From assembly GCA_005503165.1 (NCBI GenBank), contig SCNT01000034.1:1-48468 (forward strand): a DNA stretch of 48,468 nt. Direction: 5' to 3'. Origin of the DNA: Sphingomonadaceae bacterium 3R27E2-A (GTDB lineage: Bacteria; Pseudomonadota; Alphaproteobacteria; Sphingomonadales; Sphingomonadaceae). Positions 6,925-16,039 of the stretch are shown here, one piece after another; position 1 is the first letter of the stretch; every line of letters begins with the position of its first letter. Under the pieces are notes generated by a model, which did not search any database, was not told where the DNA came from, and saw only the letters and a list, made by a program, of their open reading frames with translations. A program made the position numbers and the translations under genes.

Positions 6925-9432
6925 TCAGAAAGCCTTGCGCCACTCCAGTTCGATATAGCGGCCCAAGGGGTCGATATAGCCCGGCTGGTAATTGAGCGGC
7001 ACGATGCCGTTGCCGTCGGTGATCCTGCGCTGCGCGTCGAACAGATTATCGACCGACAGCCGCAGCCGCGATCCCTTGAGGAAGGGCAGTGTCTCGATCA
7101 GCTTGGGCTTCTGGTTGAAATCCATGAAGACGCGCAGGTTGAAGGTCGCGAGGTCGCCGAACCTGAGGTCGCCCGAGCTGCCGCCGGTGACCGTGCTGCC
7201 GCTGTCATATTTCGCGCTCAGCCGCACGCCGAAACCCTTGTTGAACACGCCGCCGTCGAGTTCGAGCAAATGCCGGTTGCTGCCGCCGCCGCTGCCCGTC
7301 GCCGAGCCGCCCAGCAGGTCGAGCTCCGGCACGCCCGGACGGATGAGCACCGTGTCGGTCAGCTTGATCGTATGATAGAGCGAAACCTGCCAGCGCCCGC
7401 CCTGCGGCCCGCCGAACATCCCGCCGGGGCCCCCGCGCCCGCGACCGCCGCCGCCCATCCGCGGGCCACCGGGACCACGCCCGCCGCCCGCGCGCGGGCC
7501 GCCTTCGCCGCCGCCCTGCCGCGCCCCTGCGCCCGCCGGAGGAGGCCCGCCCTCGCCCGCCGGCGGGGTCGCGCTCGCGCCCGCCGGACGCTCGCCGCGT
7601 CCGCCGCCCGCACCGGGGCCGCCCTGCTGCTGGCCGAAGCTCTTGCCGAAATTGAAGCCCCAGCGGATCTGCGAATTTTCGCTGCGGTCGAAATTGACCG
7701 GGCGCAGGTCGAGCGCGGTCAGCACCCCGTTGGCGTCGCGGGTGACGCGGTCGGGAAAGGCCGCCTCGATCTCCGGCGTGAGCAGCGGAAAGCCGTTCGC
7801 GGTGTCGTAGCTGCGGTTGCGGTTGTAGTTGACCGACAGGTTGAGCCCCTCGAGCATCGGCGGCGACCAGTTCACCCCCAGCTTGAGGTCGCGGCGCTGC
7901 TCGGCGCGCAGCGCGGGATTGCCCCCCGTCGTCGTCGTGATCTGCACCGTCTGGCCGGTGCGGAAGTCGTAATAGGTTACCGCCGGCGTCACCAGCGGCG
8001 CGGCGCCGAGCTGCTGGATGCCCGGCGCGGCCTCGTCCTGGTTGAAGCTCGCGATCAGCGACAGATTGTCGGTGACGCCCCAGTTGAGGTTGGCGCCCCA
8101 GCTCTTCAGCGCGGCGAAATCGCTCGGATCCTGATATTGGCCGCTCAGCGTCAGCGACACGCGGCCGATCTTGCCGACCTCATATTCGGGGTCGAGCAGC
8201 GGGATGGTCAGCGATCCGAACACCCCGGGCAGGTCGCGCGCGAGGTCGGTCGTGGTGATGCCATTGGCATTGTCCGAGCGGCTGTCGAAGCGCAGCCCCG
8301 AATAGCTTGCGGTCGCCGACAGGCGGATCGGCCCCGCCCATCCCTCGGTCACCGTGCCCGACAGATTGGCGTTGCCGCCGAAGCTCTGCTGGCTGCTGTC
8401 GAAGCGGTCGACCCGCGCGGCGCCATTGACGATGCGATCGGTGAAGGTCCGCTGGTCGGCGTCGGCATAATTGGCCGAGGTCGACCAGCGCCAGTCGCCG
8501 AGCATGCCGTTGACGCTTGCGGTCGCGGCGAGGTTGCGGCTGCGCCCGTCGCGTTCGAGCGGGTCGCTGACCCCGCCGAGGCCAGGACCGAGCAGCGACA
8601 GGCTGTCGGTCTGGTCGAAGCGGATGTTGAGCGACGCGTCGGTGACCTTGTTCAGGCTGCGCTGGATCGTCGCGTCGAGCGAATATTCGTCGCTCGCGCC
8701 GAGCAGGCTGCGCGCGGGCGCCTGCGCCGCGAGCGCGGGGTCGTCGTAGACAAGGTTCCGCTCGCTCTCGCGCAGCATCGTCTGATGCTCCCACCCCGCG
8801 TTGAGGTTGAAGCGGCCGCTTTCGCCGATCATCAGGAAACTGGGCTCGATCTCGCTCTGGAAGCGCCCGCCCTGCGTCGGCAAGCCGCCCTCGGCCTCGA
8901 CCGCGACTTGGCGGAAATTGGGCTTGAGCACCAGGTTGACGACGCGCTCGTCGGCGGAATAGCCATATTGCAGCGCGACTTCCTCGGGGAAAATCTCGAC
9001 CTTGGCGATCGCCTCGGGGGGCAGGTTGCGCACTTCGCCGAAGCCACCGACGCGGCGCCCGTTGACGAGGATGATCGGCCGTCCGCTGCCGCGCCCGCGC
9101 CCCGAGCGCGTCTGCGGCTGGAGCGCGGTGAGCAGTTCCTCGACGTTCGACACGCCATAGCTCGCGATCGCGGCCTCATCGAGTTCGGCCTCGGCCGCAT
9201 AATCGGTGTCGAGCTGCCCCGCGAGGCGCGGCGCGGTGACGACGATCTCGTCCTCATAGCCTTCCTCATAGCCCGCGTCGTCGGGCTGCACCGCAATATC
9301 CTCGACCGGCTGCGCGGCGGTCGCGCTGATCGCGACCGGCGCCTCGGTCTCGGCCAGCGCCGGCGCCGCGAGCGAAGCCCCGGCCGCCAGCAAGGCAGCC
9401 CGGACGGAAAGCGAGGGGCGGGAATAAGTCAT
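6925..9432 (-). CDS. TonB-dependent outer-membrane receptor
   Basis: The 835-residue protein starts with a signal peptide (Ala/Leu-rich core ending ALAETEA). A plug domain follows, with ELDEAAIASYGVSNVEELL, ILVNGRRV and an IFPEEVALQYGYS segment. A long barrel ends in an aromatic C-terminal residue (EWRKAF), as expected for insertion by the Bam machinery. Such receptors import chelated metals or oligosaccharides using TonB energy; no substrate is evident. A Gly/Pro/Arg-rich stretch of about 75 residues (roughly 604-677) interrupts the barrel. I chose the ATG at 9432 because it is directly followed by the signal peptide; a GTG frame 30 codons upstream would bury it. No convincing ribosome-binding site precedes it. 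Confidence 0.85.
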   Translation of the reverse strand: MTYSRPSLSVRAALLAAGASLAAPALAETEAPVAISATAAQPVEDIAVQPDDAGYEEGYEDEIVVTAPRLAGQLDTDYAAEAELDEAAIASYGVSNVEELLTALQPQTRSGRGRGSGRPIILVNGRRVGGFGEVRNLPPEAIAKVEIFPEEVALQYGYSADERVVNLVLKPNFRQVAVEAEGGLPTQGGRFQSEIEPSFLMIGESGRFNLNAGWEHQTMLRESERNLVYDDPALAAQAPARSLLGASDEYSLDATIQRSLNKVTDASLNIRFDQTDSLSLLGPGLGGVSDPLERDGRSRNLAATASVNGMLGDWRWSTSANYADADQRTFTDRIVNGAARVDRFDSSQQSFGGNANLSGTVTEGWAGPIRLSATASYSGLRFDSRSDNANGITTTDLARDLPGVFGSLTIPLLDPEYEVGKIGRVSLTLSGQYQDPSDFAALKSWGANLNWGVTDNLSLIASFNQDEAAPGIQQLGAAPLVTPAVTYYDFRTGQTVQITTTTGGNPALRAEQRRDLKLGVNWSPPMLEGLNLSVNYNRNRSYDTANGFPLLTPEIEAAFPDRVTRDANGVLTALDLRPVNFDRSENSQIRWGFNFGKSFGQQQGGPGAGGGRGERPAGASATPPAGEGGPPPAGAGARQGGGEGGPRAGGGRGPGGPRMGGGGRGRGGPGGMFGGPQGGRWQVSLYHTIKLTDTVLIRPGVPELDLLGGSATGSGGGSNRHLLELDGGVFNKGFGVRLSAKYDSGSTVTGGSSGDLRFGDLATFNLRVFMDFNQKPKLIETLPFLKGSRLRLSVDNLFDAQRRITDGNGIVPLNYQPGYIDPLGRYIELEWRKAF

Positions 9433-9674
9433 CGGGAGAGGGCCTTTGTTTTTATTGCCTTTGTCTTGTCTTACCGGCGCACGCTGAACCCGCGCTGACG
9501 CCGGCTGGCGGTGGCGGTTCACCTATGTCGCAATTGTCGCAACAATGTGTCGGGACCACGTCCGTTCCACGAACGGCCGATGTCGACCGGCGGACGGCGG
9601 GCCGATGCCGGGTGCGGCCACGGCACGCCGGATGAAAGGCTGGACAGGAGCGGGCTCCCTCCTTAGGTGGCGCC

Positions 9675-11249
9675 ATGTCCATCCAACCGTCCGAATCCAT
9701 CCTGATCGTCGACTTCGGTAGCCAAGTCACGCAGCTCATCGCCCGCCGCGTCCGCGAGGCCGGGGTGTATAGCGAGATCGTGCCTTTCAGCGCCGCGGAA
9801 GCCGCGCTCGAACGCATGCGGCCCAAGGGCGTCATCCTCTCGGGTTCGCCCGCATCGGTCCCCGCGACCGGCAGCCCGCGCGCGCCGCAATCGATCTTCG
9901 ACAGCGGGCTTCCGATCCTCGGCATCTGCTACGGCCAGCAGGTGATGAGCCAGCAGCTCGGCGGCATGGTCGAGCCGGGGGGCGCCGATGGCGAGCGCGA
10001 CGGCGAATTCGGCCGCGCTTTCCTGACCGTGACCGAGCCCTGCGTGCTGTTCGACGGACTGTGGGAAGTCGGGACACGCCACCAGGTGTGGATGAGCCAC
10101 GGCGACCGCGTCACCCGGTTCGCCCCGGGCTTCCGCATCGTCGCGATCAGCGACGGCGCGCCCTTCGCGCTGATCGCCGACGACGAGCGCCGCTATTATG
10201 GCACGCAGTTCCATCCCGAGGTCGTGCACACCCCCGACGGCGCCAAGCTGATCGCGAATTTCGTGCGCCACGTCTGCGGCTGCGCGGGCGACTGGACGAT
10301 GGCCGAGTTCCGCGCCACGAAAATTGCCGAGATTCGCGAACAGGTCGGCGACCAGCGCGTCCTCTGCGGCCTGTCGGGCGGGGTCGACAGCGCGGTCGCC
10401 GCGGTGCTGATCCACGAAGCGATCGGCGAACAGCTGACCTGCGTCTTCGTCGATCACGGCCTCTTGCGCATGAACGAGCGCGAGCAGGTCGAGCGCCTGT
10501 TCCGCGACCATTACAACATCCCGCTCGTCGTGGTCGACGCCGAGGAGCGTTTCATGGCGGGCCTCGCCGGGGTCACCGATCCCGAAAAGAAGCGCAAGTT
10601 CATCGGCGCCGAATTCATCAACGTCTTCGAGGAAGAGGCGAAGAAGATCGGCGGCGCGGACTTCCTTGCGCAGGGCACGCTCTATCCCGACGTGATCGAG
10701 AGCGTGAGCTTCACCGGCGGGCCCAGCGTCACGATCAAGAGCCACCACAATGTCGGCGGCCTCCCCGAGCGGATGAACATGCAACTCGTCGAGCCGCTGC
10801 GCGAACTGTTCAAGGACGAGGTAAGGCTGCTCGGCAAGGAACTCGGCCTCCCCGACATCTTCGTCGGCCGGCACCCCTTCCCGGGCCCCGGCCTCGCGAT
10901 CCGCATCCCCGGCGAAGTCAGCAAGGCGCGCTGCGACATCCTCCGCAAGGCCGACGCCGTCTATCTCGAGGAAATCCGCAATGCCGGCCTCTACGACGCG
11001 ATCTGGCAGGCCTTTGCGGTGCTGCTCCCGGTCAAGACGGTGGGCGTGATGGGCGACGGCCGCACCTACGACCATGTCTGCGCGCTGCGCGCGGTGACCT
11101 CGACCGACGGCATGACCGCCGACATCTACCCCTTCGACGCGAGCTTCCTCAGCCGCTGCGCGACGCGCATCATCAACGAGGTGCAGGGCATCAACCGCGT
11201 GGTGTACGACTATACGTCGAAGCCGCCGGGCACGATCGAGTGGGAATGA
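9675..11249 (+). CDS. guaA: GMP synthase (glutamine-hydrolysing)
   Basis: GuaA aminates XMP to GMP using glutamine and ATP in the cytoplasm. The 524-residue protein has the class I glutamine amidotransferase domain first, with its nucleophile in GICYGQQ (Cys85) and FHPE later in that domain. The ATP-pyrophosphatase P-loop LSGGVDSA follows near residue 233, and the dimerisation domain ends in the usual KPPGTIEWE. The gene is complete. Its 3' end is a well-known insertion site for genomic islands, and a tyrosine recombinase gene follows 293 bases downstream, so the last codons probably form the left attachment site and were restored on integration. Confidence 0.97.
   Translation: MSIQPSESILIVDFGSQVTQLIARRVREAGVYSEIVPFSAAEAALERMRPKGVILSGSPASVPATGSPRAPQSIFDSGLPILGICYGQQVMSQQLGGMVEPGGADGERDGEFGRAFLTVTEPCVLFDGLWEVGTRHQVWMSHGDRVTRFAPGFRIVAISDGAPFALIADDERRYYGTQFHPEVVHTPDGAKLIANFVRHVCGCAGDWTMAEFRATKIAEIREQVGDQRVLCGLSGGVDSAVAAVLIHEAIGEQLTCVFVDHGLLRMNEREQVERLFRDHYNIPLVVVDAEERFMAGLAGVTDPEKKRKFIGAEFINVFEEEAKKIGGADFLAQGTLYPDVIESVSFTGGPSVTIKSHHNVGGLPERMNMQLVEPLRELFKDEVRLLGKELGLPDIFVGRHPFPGPGLAIRIPGEVSKARCDILRKADAVYLEEIRNAGLYDAIWQAFAVLLPVKTVGVMGDGRTYDHVCALRAVTSTDGMTADIYPFDASFLSRCATRIINEVQGINRVVYDYTSKPPGTIEWE
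11238..11249. other. probable attachment site (attL core) at the guaA 3' end
   Basis: The last codons of guaA read GAGTGGGAATGA. guaA islands in other bacteria integrate within this conserved 3' segment, leaving direct repeats of it. Here the recombinase gene and a complete conjugation gene set begin immediately downstream. The exact crossover cannot be fixed because the matching right-end copy is not visible with confidence. Confidence 0.6.
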
Positions 11250-11273
11250 TTCGGGGCACGCAAATGCCCGAAT
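11249..11273 (+). terminator. hairpin after guaA
   Basis: ATTCGGGGCA and TGCCCGAAT pair with a single bulged G around a six-base loop, starting at the last base of the guaA stop codon. There is no strong U-tract after it, so it may be a weak or Rho-assisted terminator. Its left arm begins inside the presumed attachment region. Confidence 0.5.
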
Positions 11274-11415
11274 ACCTCTCGCAGGGATGACGTCCAACTA
11301 ATTGAAAAAAATAATTTTGTTGTCGATAACATTCGGCGACAATCGGTGGGCAGCCTTCATTGCGAGCGGACGGGCTGACGGCCTTGCCTACCCTTGTTTC
11401 TTCCAGAAATCGTCG

Positions 11416-11525
11416 ATACCGTCAGGGACACATCAGCCCTAGACGGTATTTTTTTCGCTCTAACAGTCGGAAAAGCAGTGCTTTTTCGGGCGGGAGAACT
11501 GCGCTTTTAGGCTGACGGTATTTTT
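11416..11525. promoter_or_regulatory. three ACGGTAT-type repeats upstream of the integrase gene
   Basis: GACGGTATTTTT occurs at 11442-11453 and again at 11514-11525, and TGACGGTAT occurs inverted at 11416-11424. The last copy also forms a GACGG...CCGTC hairpin reaching to within about 15 bases of the integrase ATG. Repeated short sites between attL and int are what arm-type integrase or excisionase (AlpA-like) binding sites look like, and they could control int expression. The rest of this 293-base gap holds no gene that I can support. Confidence 0.4.
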
Positions 11526-11542
11526 CCGTCGGAGTCCCCCTC

Positions 11543-12799
11543 ATGCTTACCGATACAGAACTCAAGCACCTGAAACCAAAAGCAAAACCATATAAGGTCA
11601 CGGACCGTGACGGCATGTATGTGCTGGTCAGTCCCGGCGGCACCATTTCCTTCCGCGTGGACTACCGTTTGCATGGTCGCCGGGAGACCGTGACACTTGG
11701 CAAGTACGCGCCTTCGGACCTTTCGCTAGCGCGCGCTCGCGAAAAGTGCATCGACGCAAAACGAATGATCGCCGAGGGGCAGTCGCCGGCCATCGAGAAG
11801 CAGCGCGAGAAGAGGCGGATCAAGGAAGCCAAGAGCTTTGGCCAGTTCGGAGAGAAGTGGCTTCAGTGTGCTCCTATGGCCGACAGCACACGAGCAATGA
11901 GGCGCTCGATATTCGAGCGTGAGTTACTTCCGGTATGGAAGAGTCGCCTATTGACCGAGATCACCCCGGGCGATCTACGCGAACATTGCCTCAAGATCGT
12001 AGATCGCGGCGCGCCGGCAACCGCCATTCATGTCCGCGATATCCTCAAACAGATTTACGCCTTTGCAAAGCTGCACGGCGAAAAGGCGGCGAATCCCGCT
12101 GACGAAGTGGGTCCGGCATCAATCGCGACTTTTGTCCCGAAAGATCGCTCGCTATCTCCTTCGGAAATCAGGGTGCTGTTCAAGGCCCTCGAGCAGGTGG
12201 CAACCATCCCGACAATACGCTTGGGGATGCGATTCATCCTACTTTCGATGGTGCGGAAGAGTGAATTCCAGGATGCGGTCTGGAACGAGGTCGACTTCGA
12301 AAATGCCGTCTGGTCCATTCCGAAGGAAAGAATGAAAAGATCGCGGCCGCACAATGTCTATCTGTCGACGCAGATGCTCGACATCCTGATCGCGCTGAAG
12401 ACCTGTGCGGGCAATTCGAAATATTTGCTGCCATCCCGCTACGACGCGGATGCGCCGATGTCCCGTGCAACTCTGAACCGGGTGACTTACGCCGTGGTCG
12501 AACAGGCGCGGAAAGACGGCCTGCCGCTTGAACCATTCACCGTGCACGACCTTCGCCGAACGGGTTCGACGCTTCTGAACGAGATGGGGTTCAACAGTGA
12601 CTGGGTCGAAAAATGTCTTGCGCATGAAGACGGCCGCTCGTCGAGGGGCGTGTACAACAAAGCCGAATATGAGCAGCAGAGGCGCCACATGATGCAGGAA
12701 TGGTCAAATACCGTCGATGCGTGGATCGCAGGTCAGCGCTATGCACCCACACTGCTCCCCCCAGCACCGCCACTCCTCGACCTCGACCCTAGCCTTTGA
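11543..12799 (+). CDS. int: P4-type tyrosine recombinase (ICE integrase)
   Basis: The 418-residue protein has the N-terminal arm-binding domain of the DUF4102 type (LTDTELKHLKPKAKPYKVTD, then DGMYVLV), a central SAM-like core-binding domain and a C-terminal catalytic domain. Catalytic residues visible are the first Arg in SMVRKSEF, HDLRRTGS, a late His in CLAHED and the nucleophile Tyr in GVYNKAEY. It would recombine the circular element with the guaA 3' end. It reads away from guaA, and its 3' end overlaps the AlpA-like gene on the other strand by 11 bases. GGAGTCCCCCTC precedes the ATG. Composition is a little less GC-rich than guaA, in keeping with transfer. Confidence 0.93.
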   Translation: MLTDTELKHLKPKAKPYKVTDRDGMYVLVSPGGTISFRVDYRLHGRRETVTLGKYAPSDLSLARAREKCIDAKRMIAEGQSPAIEKQREKRRIKEAKSFGQFGEKWLQCAPMADSTRAMRRSIFERELLPVWKSRLLTEITPGDLREHCLKIVDRGAPATAIHVRDILKQIYAFAKLHGEKAANPADEVGPASIATFVPKDRSLSPSEIRVLFKALEQVATIPTIRLGMRFILLSMVRKSEFQDAVWNEVDFENAVWSIPKERMKRSRPHNVYLSTQMLDILIALKTCAGNSKYLLPSRYDADAPMSRATLNRVTYAVVEQARKDGLPLEPFTVHDLRRTGSTLLNEMGFNSDWVEKCLAHEDGRSSRGVYNKAEYEQQRRHMMQEWSNTVDAWIAGQRYAPTLLPPAPPLLDLDPSL

Positions 12800-13049
12800 C
12801 CGGCCGATTGCGCCGGTCGCGGACATCCACTTGCTGGGCGCGACCGATAGGCCGTGCCCGGCGATCCGCCAGCCAAGCCTCAACCTCCGCCAGGTTCCAG
12901 ACTACCGTCCTTGGAGACAATGCGTAGCGACGAGGGAATTCTCCCCGACGCTCCATCTCGAAGATGGTGCTGTCGGCAAGCGGTACCATCTCTTTTAGCT
13001 GATGGCGCCGGATCGTGCGTGTATAGTCGTTTGGGCCGTCCTTGGACAT
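12789..13049 (-). CDS. AlpA-like small DNA-binding regulator
   Basis: This 86-residue protein has the AlpA/excisionase winged-helix pattern: a PLADSTIFEMERRGEFPRR helix-turn-helix followed by VVWNLAEVEAWLADRR. Members act as excisionases or as activators of int on P4-like islands. The frame is open further upstream, but the ATG at 13049 fits the family length. It is the last gene of the minus-strand trb operon and abuts the convergent int gene, so it is well placed to influence excision. Confidence 0.75.
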   Translation of the reverse strand: MSKDGPNDYTRTIRRHQLKEMVPLADSTIFEMERRGEFPRRYALSPRTVVWNLAEVEAWLADRRARPIGRAQQVDVRDRRNRPVKG

Positions 13050-13080
13050 TTGCTGTGACTCGGCTTTGGCGCTCGGAGGC

Positions 13081-13299
13081 CTATTTCGACCGAAGGCGAG
13101 CGAACGCCCGATCGGTGCTGATGAAATGATCGAGCATCGGAGCAATGAGGCGCTCGGGCAAAATCGGCTCGCTGAGCCCCGTCTCACGCGCATGAACTTT
13201 CGCATATTCGACCAGCCTGGCGTGCAAGGCACCCGGGAGTTCGATACTGAGCTTGACTGGTTTTTCGTCCAGCACCGCTCCCAGTCTGAGCTTGCTCAC
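13081..13299 (-). CDS. DUF2274 family protein
   Basis: A 72-residue protein matching the DUF2274 family, which regularly follows trbI in conjugation operons of alpha- and betaproteobacteria. A KPVKLSIELPGALHARLVEYA segment resembles a ribbon-helix-helix fold, so it may bind DNA; no function is established. Its GTG start overlaps the trbI stop (GTGA, 13296-13299), so it is translated with the mating-pore operon. Confidence 0.8.
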   Translation of the reverse strand: MSKLRLGAVLDEKPVKLSIELPGALHARLVEYAKVHARETGLSEPILPERLIAPMLDHFISTDRAFARLRSK

Positions 13300-14522
13300 C
13301 GCGCACCTGCCGAAGCCGAGCTATCAATAATGAGGTCGCGGGTCACCATGACGCGAAACGCAAAGCCGGGCCGGACTGTGAGCGTTGGTGGCACGGAGAG
13401 CTCGCGTTCGACCACCCGCCGCCCAGCCTCGTTCGTGCTATCCTGAAGGCCCGACCGAAGCGCCCGGACGAGGTCACCGTCCCCACCGACGGCGAGTTCG
13501 GTCCCGACGCCGAGAAACGCCGAGACCAACGCCGCGCGCAACATCCGCCCCCAATGGTTGTTCACGCCATCTTCAAGACCGACATAGCCCGAGACATCTG
13601 CGCCGAACTGGCGATCAAGACGAATTGATCGCCCGCCCGGGAGTATAAGGCGATCCCAGGCCAGAAGCACACGGCGCTGACCCGCGGCGACCTCGCTGTC
13701 ATACTCTCCGACGAGCCGCGCACCTTGCGGAATGAGCAGCAGCCGACCGGTCGGACTGTCATAGACATTCTGCGTGACCTGCGCGGTGATCTGGCCGGGA
13801 AGGTCGGACCGGATTCCCGTGATCAGAGCAGCCGGGATAACGGTGCCAGCCTGAACCACGGCCGCCGAACTCGGCGCGACGATCCGCTCGGAGCTTTCGA
13901 ACGCGGGCTGCGGCCCGCCGGCGAGAAAGGCTTTGCGCGCTGCTGCGGGCGTACCTGCCTCCTTGGCCGGTTCTAAGGCTGCCGGCGGGGCATCGAGAAT
14001 TCCGTGCGCGGCGGCCGCCGCGCTGCCGCCGCCCAGAAACAGGCGGCTTCCCTCGGCGGCCTCGCGTTCCTGCAGAGCGCGCTGCTTCGCCTGGTCCCGC
14101 GCGGTTTGGCGCGGATCGGGCGGGGGCGGCCCCATCGCGGGGACGGGGACAGGCTCGCCCGCCCTTTGCGCCGCCACGATCGGCCGCCCGAGGTCCCCTG
14201 GCAGCGGCGGTCCGAGCTTGGGGACAGCGCCATAGTCGGCGGGCGCCCCGGTCACGGCTTCGGACCGGTTGGGCGAGGCGACCTCGTAAAGCTCCTGCGC
14301 GACCTTTGGATCGGCCGAGCGCAGCGCCCAGAGAAGTGCGCCCCCAATTGCGATCCCGGCGGTGCCACCGAGCACCGCAAGCGTCTTGCGCGACAGGCGC
14401 ATGACGCGCGGCAGTTCGCCCTCAAGACGAAAGCCGTCAGGGCTTGCAGGCGCAACTACCGCCGCGTCCGGCATGGGTTCGGCGGCCGGCGCCTCCCCTT
14501 CGGCGTCTGCGGGCCGGCTCAC
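13296..14522 (-). CDS. trbI: TrbI, outer-membrane core component of the conjugative T4SS (VirB10-like)
   Basis: The 408-residue protein has a short cytoplasmic N-terminus, one membrane helix (KTLAVLGGTAGIAIGGALLW), a Pro-rich periplasmic linker and a C-terminal VirB10 domain. In that domain VIPAALITGIRSDLPGQ, QGARLVGEY, GVNNHWG and the final TVRPGFAFRVMVTRDL are typical. It spans the periplasm and links inner-membrane ATPases to the TrbG outer-membrane ring. A GTG start at 14522 overlaps the TrbG stop by four bases; this fits the operon better than the long upstream extension of the frame. Confidence 0.93.
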   Translation of the reverse strand: MSRPADAEGEAPAAEPMPDAAVVAPASPDGFRLEGELPRVMRLSRKTLAVLGGTAGIAIGGALLWALRSADPKVAQELYEVASPNRSEAVTGAPADYGAVPKLGPPLPGDLGRPIVAAQRAGEPVPVPAMGPPPPDPRQTARDQAKQRALQEREAAEGSRLFLGGGSAAAAAHGILDAPPAALEPAKEAGTPAAARKAFLAGGPQPAFESSERIVAPSSAAVVQAGTVIPAALITGIRSDLPGQITAQVTQNVYDSPTGRLLLIPQGARLVGEYDSEVAAGQRRVLLAWDRLILPGGRSIRLDRQFGADVSGYVGLEDGVNNHWGRMLRAALVSAFLGVGTELAVGGDGDLVRALRSGLQDSTNEAGRRVVERELSVPPTLTVRPGFAFRVMVTRDLIIDSSASAGAR

Positions 14523-15355
14523 GGGCGCACCCGCGCGGTCGGCGCGTCGCGAGCGATCCGGACCTTCCTCGCCGCCTTTCCGGTACCCAGGCGAAGCTCG
14601 CCGCGATCGAACAACCGGTCGACTATCATGAAGCGGCCGTCGACACGGTAGTTCAGAAGCTCGGCCGCACCCTTCTCGCCGACGGCAAATAGCGGCGGCA
14701 TTTCGCCGGTGGCGATCGACGGGCCGAACTCGACGAACAACTGGCGGCCGTCGTCGAACGCCCGCACCGGCCGCCACGCGACCTTGTCGCCGCTGATCCG
14801 GTACGCGAAGTTGAGCGACGGCAGGTCGATCCCCCCGGCAATCGGCGCGGCCCGGACGCGTTCGGCCTCGGCGGCGCGGAGCGCGATAAGCTCGTCCTGC
14901 GGATACCGCCACGAGACAGCGGCCATATAGGTCGCCGGCGTCGCGCGTAGCTCCATGTGATAGGTTCTGCGGCTCGTGTTGATAACGAGGTTCGTCATGA
15001 TGTCGGGCCGCGTGGGCTTCACGAGGATATGCACGCGCCGCGCGCCGCCTTCACCGCTCAACGTATCACCGATGATCCAGCGCACCGTATCGCCGGCGGC
15101 GACCGGCCCCGGGCCCACCAGTTCCTCGCCTTCCTGCAGGGCGATGTCGGTGACTTGTCCCGGTGCTGTATAGACCTGAAACAGCGCGCCCTCGGCCCAC
15201 GCATATTGCTGGATCGCGTTGATAAAGGTCGCGCGCTCGGGCTGGACGCGCGCCGCATCGTTGGCGCGGCCGACCTGCGCGCGCGGATCGCCGGGTGCTG
15301 CGTGGAGCGGCGTCGCCAGCAAGGCTGCGCCCGCAAGCAGTGAAATCCTCATCAT
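14519..15355 (-). CDS. trbG: TrbG, VirB9-like outer-membrane ring protein
   Basis: The 278-residue secreted protein has a signal peptide (ISLLAGAALLATPLHAAP), a VirB9-type beta domain with QVTDIALQEGEEL, and the C-terminal segment DGRFMIVDRLFDRGELRLG. It would form the outer-membrane core complex together with TrbI and perhaps a small lipoprotein. The start is the first of two adjacent ATG codons, overlapping the trbF stop (ATGA). Its stop is coupled to the trbI GTG. Confidence 0.93.
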   Translation of the reverse strand: MMRISLLAGAALLATPLHAAPGDPRAQVGRANDAARVQPERATFINAIQQYAWAEGALFQVYTAPGQVTDIALQEGEELVGPGPVAAGDTVRWIIGDTLSGEGGARRVHILVKPTRPDIMTNLVINTSRRTYHMELRATPATYMAAVSWRYPQDELIALRAAEAERVRAAPIAGGIDLPSLNFAYRISGDKVAWRPVRAFDDGRQLFVEFGPSIATGEMPPLFAVGEKGAAELLNYRVDGRFMIVDRLFDRGELRLGTGKAARKVRIARDAPTARVRP

Positions 15356-16035
15356 TGATTGAGCTCCTTGGAAAGATTGATCGCGGTCACGAAGACGCCC
15401 AAAGGATTTTTTCTGAGGGCATCGGGGGTGCGCGGCGGCAAGATCGTGACGGTCACGATTGCCGACCAGCGCGAGGTTTCGATGAGCCCGCCGTCCTGGT
15501 AGCGACGCTCGGTCCAGGCGATGCGGAAGCTGTCCTTAGACGCCCGGATCACGCTCGACACATCGACCGCGACCTGGCGCTTGCCGACCTCGGCGAACGG
15601 ATCGTTGTTGCGCGCATAATCGTTGAGCGCCTGCGCGCCCGATGTGGCCGCGAAATCATAGGCGCTGAGCCAGTTCGCGCGTAGGACCACGGGATCTGCG
15701 GGGATCGAGCGGATATGCTCGATGAAGCGCGCGAGGTGGAAGGCGACCTGCGGGTCGGTCGGCGCATAGTCGGCATCGGCAGGCGCGACCGCCCTCGCCT
15801 CGCCGAGCGTGTCGACCTCGACCACCCAGGGCGTGATCGTGCCGCGCAGCGACTGCCAGACGAGCGCCGAGGCGAGCCCGCCCGAAAGCGCGAGGCAGCC
15901 GAAGAAGGCGAGCCGCCAGTTCTTCGCCTGGATCCGCGCCGAGCCGATGCGATCGTCCCAGATCTGCGCGGCGCGCTGATAGGGCGTCACCGGCTCGGGC
16001 GACTTGCCATAATGTTGGTGGGGTCGTCGGAACAT
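15352..16035 (-). CDS. trbF: TrbF, VirB8-like inner-membrane assembly protein
   Basis: The 227-residue protein has a short cytoplasmic tail (RRPHQHYGKSPEPVTPYQRAA), one membrane helix (about residues 35-60) and a periplasmic NTF2-like domain containing TPWVVEVDTLGEA and RIAWTERRY. It nucleates the T4SS channel at the inner membrane. The ATG at 16035 is the family start; the frame open further upstream has no similarity. It follows trbL after four bases. Confidence 0.93.
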   Translation of the reverse strand: MFRRPHQHYGKSPEPVTPYQRAAQIWDDRIGSARIQAKNWRLAFFGCLALSGGLASALVWQSLRGTITPWVVEVDTLGEARAVAPADADYAPTDPQVAFHLARFIEHIRSIPADPVVLRANWLSAYDFAATSGAQALNDYARNNDPFAEVGKRQVAVDVSSVIRASKDSFRIAWTERRYQDGGLIETSRWSAIVTVTILPPRTPDALRKNPLGVFVTAINLSKELNQ

Positions 16036-16039
16036 GGTC

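Noticed and set aside
7270..9498. 742-codon plus-strand frame opposite the TonB receptor
   Set aside because: Arg/Ala-rich translation with no signal peptide or family pattern; it is a shadow of the receptor gene.
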